Shown here in pieces: positions 1 through 7,069 of a stretch of DNA of 16,752 nucleotides; within the stretch, counting starts at the first letter, position 1; each line of letters begins with the position of its first letter. Below the pieces are notes generated by a model. It saw nothing but the letters and a program-made list of their open reading frames with translations, ran no database searches and was not told the origin of the DNA. The stretch spans positions 1 to 16,752 of the forward strand of contig JAEZGH010000082.1 in NCBI GenBank assembly GCA_023417065.1, written 5' to 3'. Both the position numbers and the translations under genes were made by a program. The stretch is from Bacteroidota bacterium. Lineage in GTDB: Bacteria; Bacteroidota; Bacteroidia; Cytophagales; Cyclobacteriaceae.

Positions 1-528
1 GAGCATCCACGGCAAACGACGCTGGAGAAACTTTCCACCCTGAAACCGGTGTTCAGGCAAAACGGCACCGTAACAGCCGGAAATTCGTCCGGCATCAATG
101 ATGGCGCGGCAGCATGTCTGCTTGCCAGCGAAGAGGTGGTGTCAAGTCATAACCTGCGGCCGATGGCAAGGGTCGCGGGTCACGCCGTTGCCGGAGTGGA
201 TCCTGCAATCATGGGTGTCGGGCCTGTTCCGGCGGTGAAGAAGTTGCTGCAGCGTACAGGGCTGAAACTTGCTGATGTGGGTTTATTTGAATTGAATGAA
301 GCCTTTGCGTCGCAGTCCGTGGCTTGCATCCGGGAACTTGGTCTCGATGAAAACATCGTCAACGTCAACGGTGGGTCAATTGCGATCGGGCATCCCCTCG
401 GTTGCAGCGGCGTGAGGATAAGTGCCACGCTGATCCATGAGATGAAGCGACGCAACGTTCGCTACGGCATTGCTACCATGTGTGTAGGTGTGGGTCAGGG
501 TGTCGCTGTGCTGTATGAACTCTGTTAA
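1..528 (+). CDS. Thiolase (acyl-CoA acetyltransferase family), 3' part only
   Basis: This is the C-terminal part of a thiolase, open at the left window edge; 175 codons remain before TAA at 526-528. Reading frame 1 is open from base 1, so the gene starts outside. Thiolases cleave or form 3-ketoacyl-CoA in fatty-acid or aromatic-acid degradation. Visible motifs are FRQNGTVTAGNSSGINDGA, NEAFA (window codons 99-103), GHPLG with the catalytic His at 391-393, and the C-terminal catalytic Cys at 481-483 in CVGVGQG. The usual acetoacetyl-CoA thiolase form of that last motif is C-x-GGG; as I recall, the GVG form is commoner in 3-oxoadipyl/acyl-CoA thiolases of the PcaF/PaaJ type. Substrate cannot be assigned without the N-terminal half, which carries the nucleophilic Cys. 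truA follows after 5 bp, so co-transcription is likely. Confidence 0.93.
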   Translation, partial: EHPRQTTLEKLSTLKPVFRQNGTVTAGNSSGINDGAAACLLASEEVVSSHNLRPMARVAGHAVAGVDPAIMGVGPVPAVKKLLQRTGLKLADVGLFELNEAFASQSVACIRELGLDENIVNVNGGSIAIGHPLGCSGVRISATLIHEMKRRNVRYGIATMCVGVGQGVAVLYELC

Positions 529-533
529 CCGAA

Positions 534-1295
534 ATGCGTTACTTCTTCGAAATAAGTTATAACGGTGCGAACTATAGTGGATGGCAGTCACAACCTAATG
601 CGACAGGTATCCAGACGGTTGTAGAGGATTGCCTTCGAAAGATGCTTCGCGAGGATATCGCGATAGTCGCGAGCGGAAGGACAGATGCGGGCGTTCATTG
701 TTCACAGCAATTTTTCCATACCGATATTCAGCAGGATATCAAGGCAACGGATTTCCTGCACAACCTGAATTCATTTTTGCCGAAAGATATTGCCATACAC
801 GCGATACTCCCTGTGACCAATGAGGCCAATGCCCGCTACGATGCGTTTGAAAGATCGTATGTTTACAAGATCGTTCGGAAAAAGAATGTATTCACCCCCG
901 GGTTTGCGTGGTATTTCTTCAAACCGCTCGATATTGCGAACATGAACGCTGCGGCTGCGTTATTAGTAGGTCGGCACGATTTCAGGTGCTTCAGCAAGGT
1001 TCACACCGATGTTTCGAACTTTGTCTGCACGATAAAAGAAGCCAAATGGACTACGGAGGGAGATTTTCTGATGTTCAACATCACGGCAAACCGGTTCCTT
1101 CGGGGCATGGTGCGTGCGATAGTCGGAACACTCGTCGATGTAGGTCTCGGCAGAACGGACTTGGACAAATTTGGGAAGATACTTGCAAGCGGAGACCGAA
1201 AGGAAGCCGGAGCCAACGTTCCGCCGGAGGGACTTTATCTTGCCGCTGTAAAGTATCCGGAACATATTTTTTTAACCAGTGACCATACGGTCTGA
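534..1295 (+). CDS. truA: tRNA pseudouridine(38-40) synthase TruA
   Basis: A 253-residue protein of normal TruA length, acting in the cytoplasm to isomerise uridines 38-40 of the tRNA anticodon arm. The N-terminus MRYFFEISYNG, the GWQSQPNATGIQTVVE stretch and the invariant catalytic motif GRTDAGVH (residues 48-55, catalytic Asp51) are diagnostic. The second half carries the RCFSKVHTDVSNFVC and RFLRGMVRAIVGTLVDVG segments expected of the C-terminal TruA subdomain. The ATG at 534 is 5 bp after the thiolase stop and no Shine-Dalgarno is visible, as is usual in Bacteroidota. An ABC exporter gene begins 5 bp after the TGA, so thiolase, truA and the exporter half probably share a transcript. Confidence 0.97.
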   Translation: MRYFFEISYNGANYSGWQSQPNATGIQTVVEDCLRKMLREDIAIVASGRTDAGVHCSQQFFHTDIQQDIKATDFLHNLNSFLPKDIAIHAILPVTNEANARYDAFERSYVYKIVRKKNVFTPGFAWYFFKPLDIANMNAAAALLVGRHDFRCFSKVHTDVSNFVCTIKEAKWTTEGDFLMFNITANRFLRGMVRAIVGTLVDVGLGRTDLDKFGKILASGDRKEAGANVPPEGLYLAAVKYPEHIFLTSDHTV

Positions 1296-1300
1296 TACAC

Positions 1301-3073
1301 GTGGATAAAGAACAAGTAAGCAGTGGAAATATACTCGATTGGTCGGTGCTTCGCCGACTGATGCAGTTTGTAAAACCTTACAAGGGTCGTTTCATTTTCG
1401 TCATATTCCTCACGGTTTTACTGGGCGCATTCGCACCCTTGAGACCCGTACTTATTCAATATACTCTTGACAATCACGTCGCAGAGGGTGATTTCAACGG
1501 AATGGTGTTTGTTGTAATTCTGCTGATCATCCTGCTTATATTAAACTCCGTTGCGCAGTACGCTCATACCTATCTTTCCGGATGGCTTGGTCAGCAAGTC
1601 ATCTGCGATCTTAGGAATAAACTCTACCGCCATATAGTAAATCTTCGCCTGCGCTTCTTCGACAGGACGCCTATTGGAAGGTTGGTTACGCGAACCATCT
1701 CGGATGTGGAGACGCTTTCCGACGTGTTCAGTGAAGGTCTGGCAGCAATGGTCGGCGATCTCCTTCAGATTGCATTTATCCTTGGCTTCATGTTCTGGCA
1801 GGACTGGCGTCTGGCATTGCTTAGCTTGTCGACGATCCCGCTGTTGCTCATCAGCACGTATGTCTTTAAGGAAAAGATCAAGGTTGCGTTCAACGACGTT
1901 CGCAATGCAGTAGCCAACCTGAATACGTTCGTGCAGGAACACCTCACGGGGATGAACGTTGTTCAAATCTTTGGAAGTGAGAGGCAGGAGTTTGCAAAAT
2001 TCAGGAGCATCAACGAAGACCACAAGCAGGCTAACCTACGTTCAGTGCTTTATTATTCGATCTATTTTCCGGTAGCTGAAATCATCGCCGCTGCCGGGAT
2101 TGGCTTGCTGGTATGGTATGGTGCGAGGGGCGTGATCAACGTGGAGACTACAGGCATAACCATCGGAAAGCTCATTGCTTTCATCATGTATATCCAGATG
2201 TTCTTCCGCCCGATCCGCATGATTGCCGATCGATACAATACGCTTCAGATGGGGATAGTAAGCTCGTCGCGTATACTTAATCTGCTTGAGAACACGGAAC
2301 ACGTTCAGACCAACGGTAAACACGTTCCAGCTACCATTCGGGGAGATGTTGCTTTTGAAAACGTATGGTTCGCGTACAATGAAGGCGAATATGTGCTTAA
2401 GGGCCTTAACATATCCATCAAGCCCGGTGAGACAATCGCGCTGGTAGGTGCCACAGGAGCGGGTAAGTCATCAGTAATCAACCTTCTCAACCGCTTTTAT
2501 GAGATAGAGCGCGGCCATATTAAGGTTGACGGTGTCGACGTCAAAGAATACGAGTTAGGCTTCCTTCGCAGGAATATTGGGGTTGTTCTTCAGGACGTCT
2601 TCCTGTTTTCCGACACGATCAAAAATAATATTACACTGGGCAATCCCCAGGTCACCGAGGAAATGATCTGGCATGCCGCCGACCTGGTCGGGGCGAGGAA
2701 GTTCATTGAACGCCTTCCGGATAAACTTGAGTATAACGTCATGGAGCGGGGTGCTACGCTGTCAGTAGGGCAGCGGCAGCTGATATCATTTATCCGGGCT
2801 ATGGTCTACGACCCGCGGATTTTGGTACTTGATGAGGCGACATCGTCGGTGGATAGCGAAACCGAGGAGATGATCCAGCAGGCAATCGGCGAGATGATGA
2901 AGGGCAGAACGTCTATTGTTATCGCTCACCGGCTTTCAACCATCCAGAAGGCTGACAAAATCATCGTTCTTGACCATGGCGAAATCAAAGAGGAAGGCAC
3001 GCATGAACAGCTCATGGCAAAGGGTGGTTACTATTACCAGTTGCACAAAATGCAGTACAAAGAGTTCGTTTAA
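1301..3073 (+). CDS. ABC exporter half-transporter, MdlB/SmdB-like (catalytic Walker B, variant signature)
   Basis: A 590-residue fused membrane plus ATPase half-exporter in the inner membrane. The transmembrane domain covers about residues 25-325. The nucleotide-binding domain has Walker A GATGAGKS with Lys389, Q-loop Gln431 (VVLQDVFLFS), signature LSVGQ (487-491), Walker B ILVLDE with the catalytic Glu512, and switch His543. The signature is LSVGQ rather than LSGGQ, as I recall for E. coli MdlB (SmdB), while Walker B is complete. This is the pattern of the catalytically competent half of a heterodimer. The likely partner is the convergent gene at 3871-5718, whose defects are complementary. 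Translation is taken from GTG at 1301, 5 bp after truA; the next in-frame ATG (Met21) would cut into the region before the first helix. Substrate is unknown (drug, lipid or peptide). Confidence 0.93.
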   Translation: MDKEQVSSGNILDWSVLRRLMQFVKPYKGRFIFVIFLTVLLGAFAPLRPVLIQYTLDNHVAEGDFNGMVFVVILLIILLILNSVAQYAHTYLSGWLGQQVICDLRNKLYRHIVNLRLRFFDRTPIGRLVTRTISDVETLSDVFSEGLAAMVGDLLQIAFILGFMFWQDWRLALLSLSTIPLLLISTYVFKEKIKVAFNDVRNAVANLNTFVQEHLTGMNVVQIFGSERQEFAKFRSINEDHKQANLRSVLYYSIYFPVAEIIAAAGIGLLVWYGARGVINVETTGITIGKLIAFIMYIQMFFRPIRMIADRYNTLQMGIVSSSRILNLLENTEHVQTNGKHVPATIRGDVAFENVWFAYNEGEYVLKGLNISIKPGETIALVGATGAGKSSVINLLNRFYEIERGHIKVDGVDVKEYELGFLRRNIGVVLQDVFLFSDTIKNNITLGNPQVTEEMIWHAADLVGARKFIERLPDKLEYNVMERGATLSVGQRQLISFIRAMVYDPRILVLDEATSSVDSETEEMIQQAIGEMMKGRTSIVIAHRLSTIQKADKIIVLDHGEIKEEGTHEQLMAKGGYYYQLHKMQYKEFV

Positions 3074-3094
3074 TTTGTAGAAACGGCCAAAATC

Positions 3095-3119
3095 CCACAT
3101 GGCGGCCGCCTTCTTGGGA
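3095..3119. repeat. Palindrome/hairpin between ABC gene and barrel gene
   Basis: The 69-bp gap after the ABC gene holds a perfect 10-bp palindrome, GGCGGCCGCC, at 3101-3110. It is enclosed by CCCA (3094-3097) and TGGG (3115-3118), within a slightly longer TCCCA/TGGGA pairing. It could fold as a hairpin at the 3' end of the ABC message. No T-tract follows on the plus strand, so it is not a standard intrinsic terminator there; on the minus strand it is followed by ATTTTGG. Function unknown. Confidence 0.35.
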
Positions 3120-3127
3120 AAACGTGG

Positions 3128-3135
3128 TATCTTTG
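3128..3135 (+). promoter_or_regulatory. Probable -7 promoter element (TAnnTTTG) for the barrel gene
   Basis: TATCTTTG at 3128-3135 is an exact match to the Bacteroidota -7 consensus TAnnTTTG. It lies only 7 bp before the ATG at 3143, so a transcript starting at the usual distance would be leaderless or nearly so. No TTG sits at the expected -33 distance; that region is occupied by the GC-rich palindrome. Confidence 0.45.
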
Positions 3136-3142
3136 TTATCCC

Positions 3143-3883
3143 ATGAGTTTTAGATCATTAGCGCTTCTTATTTTTTGCGTGCTTGGGACTTTCGCCGCGG
3201 AGGCCCAACGGCCACGTGTTCACCACGGAGGCAAAAGTGTTTATACCAGGGAACGATTCAATGCCAATGCGACCCGGGTACGTGGCGCCAAAGCCAAGAC
3301 AATTTGCCCGATCTTCGAAACCAGCAGGTATCCGTATCACGGGTTCGGATTCAAGCTCGGCGATCCGTTTGCGCTTACCTATAAATTCTATGCGACGAAA
3401 AAAATCGGGTTTGCCATTGATGCCGGACGTCCCGCGAGCAGTCTTTATAACCGCTACTATCGCGGTAAGTTCGATTCGTATGTAGAACGCGATACATTCT
3501 CCACCGCAGAGGCTGGAATCACCCCGATAACGCATAAGGTAAAATCAGATTTCGTCATCGATGCCAAAGTTCTCTTTCATGTTGATGTCACCAAGATCTC
3601 ACCGGGTTTGCAATTATACCTCGGCGGAGGCTGGGAATGGAAAAGAACACATCTCGAGTACGACTACACGTATACCACAGGTGATTTCCGCAGCATTGAT
3701 GAATTCGGAAGATTCGAACGTACGCGAATGACGATGGGACCGCAAGTGGTAATGGGTATTGAATACTCTTACTTCAGTATTCCGATATCGGCATTTATGG
3801 AACTGGAATACTTTTCCGACATCCAGCTTGATCCCGGTGTAACCCGTCTTGAGGGTGGTGTGGGACTTCGTTATATTTTCTGA
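3143..3883 (+). CDS. Secreted, probable outer-membrane beta-barrel protein of unknown function
   Basis: I do not recognise a specific family. The 246-residue protein begins with a Sec signal peptide (hydrophobic LALLIFCVLGTFA, probable cleavage after AEA at residue 21). The rest is rich in alternating, aromatic strand-like segments, e.g. FGFKLGDPFALTYKF, LQLYLGGGWEW, VVMGIEYSYF and ISAFMELEYF. It ends VGLRYIF with a terminal aromatic, the signature of a small outer-membrane barrel. There is no lipobox and no TonB plug. The only plausible start is ATG 3143; the next Met is far inside. The gene sits between the two halves of a putative heterodimeric ABC exporter, and its last 13 bp overlap the 3' end of the convergent half. 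A role as outer-membrane partner is possible but only an inference; it is much smaller than a TolC-type channel. Confidence 0.85.
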   Translation: MSFRSLALLIFCVLGTFAAEAQRPRVHHGGKSVYTRERFNANATRVRGAKAKTICPIFETSRYPYHGFGFKLGDPFALTYKFYATKKIGFAIDAGRPASSLYNRYYRGKFDSYVERDTFSTAEAGITPITHKVKSDFVIDAKVLFHVDVTKISPGLQLYLGGGWEWKRTHLEYDYTYTTGDFRSIDEFGRFERTRMTMGPQVVMGIEYSYFSIPISAFMELEYFSDIQLDPGVTRLEGGVGLRYIF

Positions 3884-5718
3884 TCGTTTGTCAGCCCATT
3901 TTCCGGTCGGGCGTTTTCTTCCTTTGGCACTTCTTCTTCCTCCACCTTGCCCTGGCGTTCGTAAAGTTCGCAGTAGACGCCTCTTGACTGCAGCAGTGAA
4001 TCGTGCGTTCCCTGTTCGACGATCTGACCGTCTTCGAGAACGATAATTTTGTTGGCAAGTTTGGCTGATGATACCCGGTGTGAGATGATTATGGAAGTCC
4101 TTCCCTCCATAATCCGCTTCATGCTGTTGAGGATATTGTGTTCCGTCTTTGTGTCTACAGCCGACAGCGCGTCATCGAGCATGAGAATTTTTGGCTGGCG
4201 TACAATGGCACGTGCAATCGAAACACGCTGCTTTTGTCCTCCTGAGAGCGTGATACCCCGTTCACCTACGCGTGTAGCAAATCCCTTCGGGAAATTTATA
4301 ATGTTGTCATACACATCGGCGTCGCGCGCAGCCTGAAGAACTTTTTCATCTTCATCAAGAGAAGCCTTCATTCCAAAACTGATATTGTTAAAGATGCTGT
4401 CGCTGAACAGGAAGACATCCTGTGGAACGTAGCCTATCTGCCTCCGAAGGTTTGTCAGGTTATAATGAGCGATTGGAATGTCATCGATAAGGATTTCGCC
4501 TTCCTGGATATCGTAAAGGCGTGAAACAAGGTTTGATACGGTACTCTTGCCGGACCCGGTTGATCCGATAATCGCCATTGATTCGCCGGGATTTATGACA
4601 AACGACACATTGTGAAGTGCGCGTATGCCCGTATCGGGATACGTGAAGGAGACGTTCTTAAACTCGATCTTTCCCTGAATCGGTCGTTCGAGATTTTTTT
4701 CAGAGACGATATCGGTTTTGGTTTGCAGAAATTCGTTGATCCGTTTTTGTGAGGCCTCGGCGCGCTGCACCAGACTGGTTGTCCAGCCCAGGGATGTTAC
4801 CGGCCATGTCAGGAGGTTCACATAGATGATGAACTCCGCAATGTTTCCGAAGGTAAGGTCGCCGCGAATAACGCCAACGCTACCCGCATATACGGTGAGG
4901 ATTGTGCTCAGTCCGATGAGCCCCATTATCAACGGGTAGAAAAGCGCCTGTACGCGGGTGAGCTTGAGGGAATGCTGGCGGTACGATTCACTCTCTTCAC
5001 CGAACTTTTCAATACTTTCATTTTCGCGGTTGAATGATTTCAGCACGCGGATTCCGCTGAAAGCTTCCTGAACGAAAGTGGAGAGCCGGGATTGGCGCGC
5101 CTGAATTTCTTCGGAACGCTTCTCGATCTTGTTGTTAACAAAAAAGATACTCAGCGATAACAGCGGAAGGGGACTGAGTGCATACCATGTCAGTTCCGTG
5201 TTGATGCGGAACATGATGGGGATAACCATCACAAACAGTGTAACCAGCGTTATCCCGTACATGATGGCGGGGCCCAGGTACATGCGCACGCGGCCGACAT
5301 CTTCGGAAATCCGGTTCATCAGGTCGCCGGTATTATTCCGACGGTAGAAGCTTAGCGGGAGGCTTTGATAATGCGCGAAGATTTCGTTCTTCAGATCGTA
5401 TTCGACCAGCCTTGACATAACAATCAGCGTCTGGCGGACGAAGTACAGAAACAGTCCTCGCAGAAACGCCATGATGAGGATAAGTCCTGCGAAGATGAGT
5501 ATCCCATGAGCGAACGCCGAGAAGAATTTCTCCTGAACGGACGTGTGATCCATGGTTTTGTATATCCGATAGTTGTCGGCTACAAGGTCGAGGGCATGGC
5601 GGACAAGCTGCGCGGGGACGATCTGAAATATGTTGGAAATGATAATAAACAGCGTCCCGAACGCAAGATGCCACTTGTATTTCAGCAAATATTTATTCAG
5701 GTACTTTAACTCCTTCAT
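3871..5718 (-). CDS. ABC exporter half-transporter, MdlA/SmdA-like (degenerate Walker B)
   Basis: A 615-residue fused half-exporter on the minus strand. The membrane domain spans about residues 15-320. The ATPase domain has Walker A GSTGSGKS with Lys391, Q-loop Gln433, a perfect LSGGQ (491-495), Walker B ILMLDD and switch His547. The residue after the Walker B Asp515 is Asp516 instead of the catalytic Glu, in the sequence DDALSAVD. I recall the same sequence in E. coli MdlA (SmdA), and such a Glu-to-Asp change marks the degenerate half of heterodimeric exporters. Its intact LSGGQ would complete the catalytic site of the 1301-3073 protein. The C-terminus carries a charged, acidic tail (KVEEEEVPKEE onwards) of about 25 residues beyond the domain. 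ATG at 5716-5718; the divergent dehydrogenase gene starts 103 bp away. Confidence 0.94.
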   Translation of the reverse strand: MKELKYLNKYLLKYKWHLAFGTLFIIISNIFQIVPAQLVRHALDLVADNYRIYKTMDHTSVQEKFFSAFAHGILIFAGLILIMAFLRGLFLYFVRQTLIVMSRLVEYDLKNEIFAHYQSLPLSFYRRNNTGDLMNRISEDVGRVRMYLGPAIMYGITLVTLFVMVIPIMFRINTELTWYALSPLPLLSLSIFFVNNKIEKRSEEIQARQSRLSTFVQEAFSGIRVLKSFNRENESIEKFGEESESYRQHSLKLTRVQALFYPLIMGLIGLSTILTVYAGSVGVIRGDLTFGNIAEFIIYVNLLTWPVTSLGWTTSLVQRAEASQKRINEFLQTKTDIVSEKNLERPIQGKIEFKNVSFTYPDTGIRALHNVSFVINPGESMAIIGSTGSGKSTVSNLVSRLYDIQEGEILIDDIPIAHYNLTNLRRQIGYVPQDVFLFSDSIFNNISFGMKASLDEDEKVLQAARDADVYDNIINFPKGFATRVGERGITLSGGQKQRVSIARAIVRQPKILMLDDALSAVDTKTEHNILNSMKRIMEGRTSIIISHRVSSAKLANKIIVLEDGQIVEQGTHDSLLQSRGVYCELYERQGKVEEEEVPKEENARPENGLTNDQKI

Positions 5719-5747
5719 GGATGATATTTGGTCGGCCTACCAATTAG

Positions 5748-5776
5748 CAAAATATCGTTTTAAAGCACGGTGCAAA
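5748..5776 (-). promoter_or_regulatory. Possible promoter for the minus-strand ABC gene
   Basis: Read on the minus strand, TTTG (5776-5773), an 18-bp spacer and TATTTTG (5754-5748) resemble the Bacteroidota -33/-7 arrangement, with the -7 box one base short of TAnnTTTG. It would give a leader of roughly 20 to 25 bases before the ATG at 5718. Position and direction fit, but the -7 match is imperfect. Confidence 0.35.
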
Positions 5777-5790
5777 CGTTTGTAATAGGC

Positions 5791-5798
5791 TAACTTTG
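5791..5798 (+). promoter_or_regulatory. Probable -7 promoter element (TAnnTTTG) for the dehydrogenase
   Basis: TAACTTTG at 5791-5798 exactly matches TAnnTTTG and lies 23 bp before ATG 5822, giving a short leader. I see no TTG at the usual -33 distance. The element lies in the 103-bp divergent gap shared with the minus-strand ABC gene, so the two promoters are close enough for joint regulation. Confidence 0.5.
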
Positions 5799-5821
5799 TA
5801 CAAAAATTCAACGGGCGCAGT

Positions 5822-6970
5822 ATGCAAAACGGCGTCAAAACTACACAATCAAACGTAAACAAATCATTTATGAAGGTGAAAGAGGTGGAAAAAGTGGCTT
5901 CCAGCGGTCTTTTCGCAACGTTAGCGGACCTGGGACACGAACAAGTGGTTTTCTGCAATGACCCTGTTACCGGATTGAAAGCGATAATCGCGATACATAA
6001 CACAGTTCTGGGGCCAGCCCTGGGCGGCACCCGTATGTGGAATTACGCGACCGAAGAAGAAGCGCTAACGGATGTGCTTCGCCTTTCCCGGGGAATGACA
6101 TTCAAGTCGGCCATCAGCGGAATCAACCTTGGAGGTGGAAAGGCGGTGATAATCGGTGATGCCAAAACCCAGAAGACGGAGGCGTTCCTTCGCCGCTTCG
6201 GCAAATTCGTAAACAGCCTTAATGGCAAATACATCACGGCAGAAGACGTGAACATGAAGACCGCTGACATGGAGTACATCCGCATGGAGACGCGCCATGT
6301 GACGGGCCTGCCTGAGTCGATGGGCGGTGGTGGCGACCCCTCGCCAGTGACGGCATACGGCGTGTACGTTGGGATGAAGGCGGCTGCGAAAAGAGCATTC
6401 GGAACAGATAGCCTCAACGGTAAAAAAGTCGCCGTTCAGGGTGTAGGCCAGGTGGGAACGCATCTCGTGGAATACCTGATCAAGGAGAATGCAAACGTCG
6501 TTATCACCGATTTGTCGAATGAAAAGGTAGCCGCAGTAAGCGCGAAGTACGGCGTGGAAACCGTCACCATGGATCAGATATTCAACGTCGACATGGACAT
6601 TTTTGCACCTTGCGCACTCGGAGGCGTACTGAATGGCGATACGATCCCCAAGCTGAACTGTGCTGTAATTGCAGGGGCTGCCAACAATCAGCTTAAAGAC
6701 GAAACCCATCACGGATATATGCTCAAAGACAGGGGAATCGTTTACGCTCCTGATTTTCTCATCAATGCGGGAGGTGTTATCAACGTCTTCAACGAGTATG
6801 AGGGCAACTACAATCGCAAGCGGGTGCTGGAGCAGGTAGAGAAGATCTATCAAACGTGTGAAAGCATTTTGCAGCTGGCAGACGCGGAGAAACTGTCGAG
6901 CCAGGAAGCCGCAATTCAACTCGCAGAACGCCGGATCGCCGACATCGGTCGCATTCGAATGAGTCGGTAA
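5822..6970 (+). CDS. Leucine dehydrogenase-like Glu/Leu/Phe/Val dehydrogenase
   Basis: A 382-residue NAD-dependent amino-acid dehydrogenase, cytoplasmic, reversibly deaminating a branched-chain (probably leucine/valine) amino acid to its 2-oxo acid. The catalytic domain shows GPALGGTRMW (64-73), GMTFK with substrate-binding Lys95, GGGKAV with catalytic Lys107, and AEDV with Asp142. The Rossmann domain has GVGQVG (207-212) and VITD with Asp230, the residue expected to favour NAD over NADP. ANNQL and PDFLINAGGVINV complete the family signature. Compared with Bacillus leucine dehydrogenase the N-terminus is about 20 to 25 residues longer; ATG at 5870 (Met17) is an alternative start, but the TAACTTTG element suits 5822. 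Substrate specificity is inferred from overall similarity. It is probably monocistronic: own promoter upstream and strong terminator downstream. Confidence 0.93.
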   Translation: MQNGVKTTQSNVNKSFMKVKEVEKVASSGLFATLADLGHEQVVFCNDPVTGLKAIIAIHNTVLGPALGGTRMWNYATEEEALTDVLRLSRGMTFKSAISGINLGGGKAVIIGDAKTQKTEAFLRRFGKFVNSLNGKYITAEDVNMKTADMEYIRMETRHVTGLPESMGGGGDPSPVTAYGVYVGMKAAAKRAFGTDSLNGKKVAVQGVGQVGTHLVEYLIKENANVVITDLSNEKVAAVSAKYGVETVTMDQIFNVDMDIFAPCALGGVLNGDTIPKLNCAVIAGAANNQLKDETHHGYMLKDRGIVYAPDFLINAGGVINVFNEYEGNYNRKRVLEQVEKIYQTCESILQLADAEKLSSQEAAIQLAERRIADIGRIRMSR

Positions 6971-6997
6971 CGCATATTAAAAATTTGTAAACTATTG

Positions 6998-7038
6998 AAC
7001 ATCCCGTTGGGCAAACCCCAGCGGGATGTTTATTTTTG
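6998..7038 (+). terminator. Strong intrinsic terminator after the dehydrogenase
   Basis: A 14-bp stem, left arm 6998-7011 (AACATCCCGTTGGG) and right arm 7017-7030, has a single G-T wobble and a 5-base loop. It is followed by TTTATTTTTG, a good U-tract on the plus strand. It starts 27 bp after the dehydrogenase stop. An open reading frame in nusB's phase runs across it, but that N-terminal extension is rejected because of this hairpin. Confidence 0.88.
7007..7038 (+). promoter_or_regulatory. Putative nusB promoter overlapping the terminator
   Basis: TTG at 7007-7009, a 21-bp spacer and TATTTTTG (7031-7038, exact TAnnTTTG) form a Bacteroidota-type promoter. It would initiate about 25 bases before the nusB ATG at 7070. 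The -33 element lies in the left arm of the preceding terminator and the -7 element is its T-tract. The same layout recurs before yajC. Confidence 0.5.
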
Positions 7039-7069
7039 TGCGTTCTCATTCTACATATCGTTCTTTATC

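Noticed and set aside
3095..3119. Palindrome as an intrinsic terminator of the plus-strand ABC gene
   Set aside because: No T-tract follows on the plus strand; kept only as a palindrome of unknown role.
6065..6919. Long open frame on the minus strand (284 codons) opposite the dehydrogenase
   Set aside because: It is the antisense of a well-supported gene and shows no recognisable domain or promoter; an ordinary shadow frame.
6995..7069. N-terminal extension of nusB starting at ATG 6995
   Set aside because: It would be translated from inside the terminator hairpin and upstream of the predicted start site; ATG 7070 gives the canonical NusB N-terminus.
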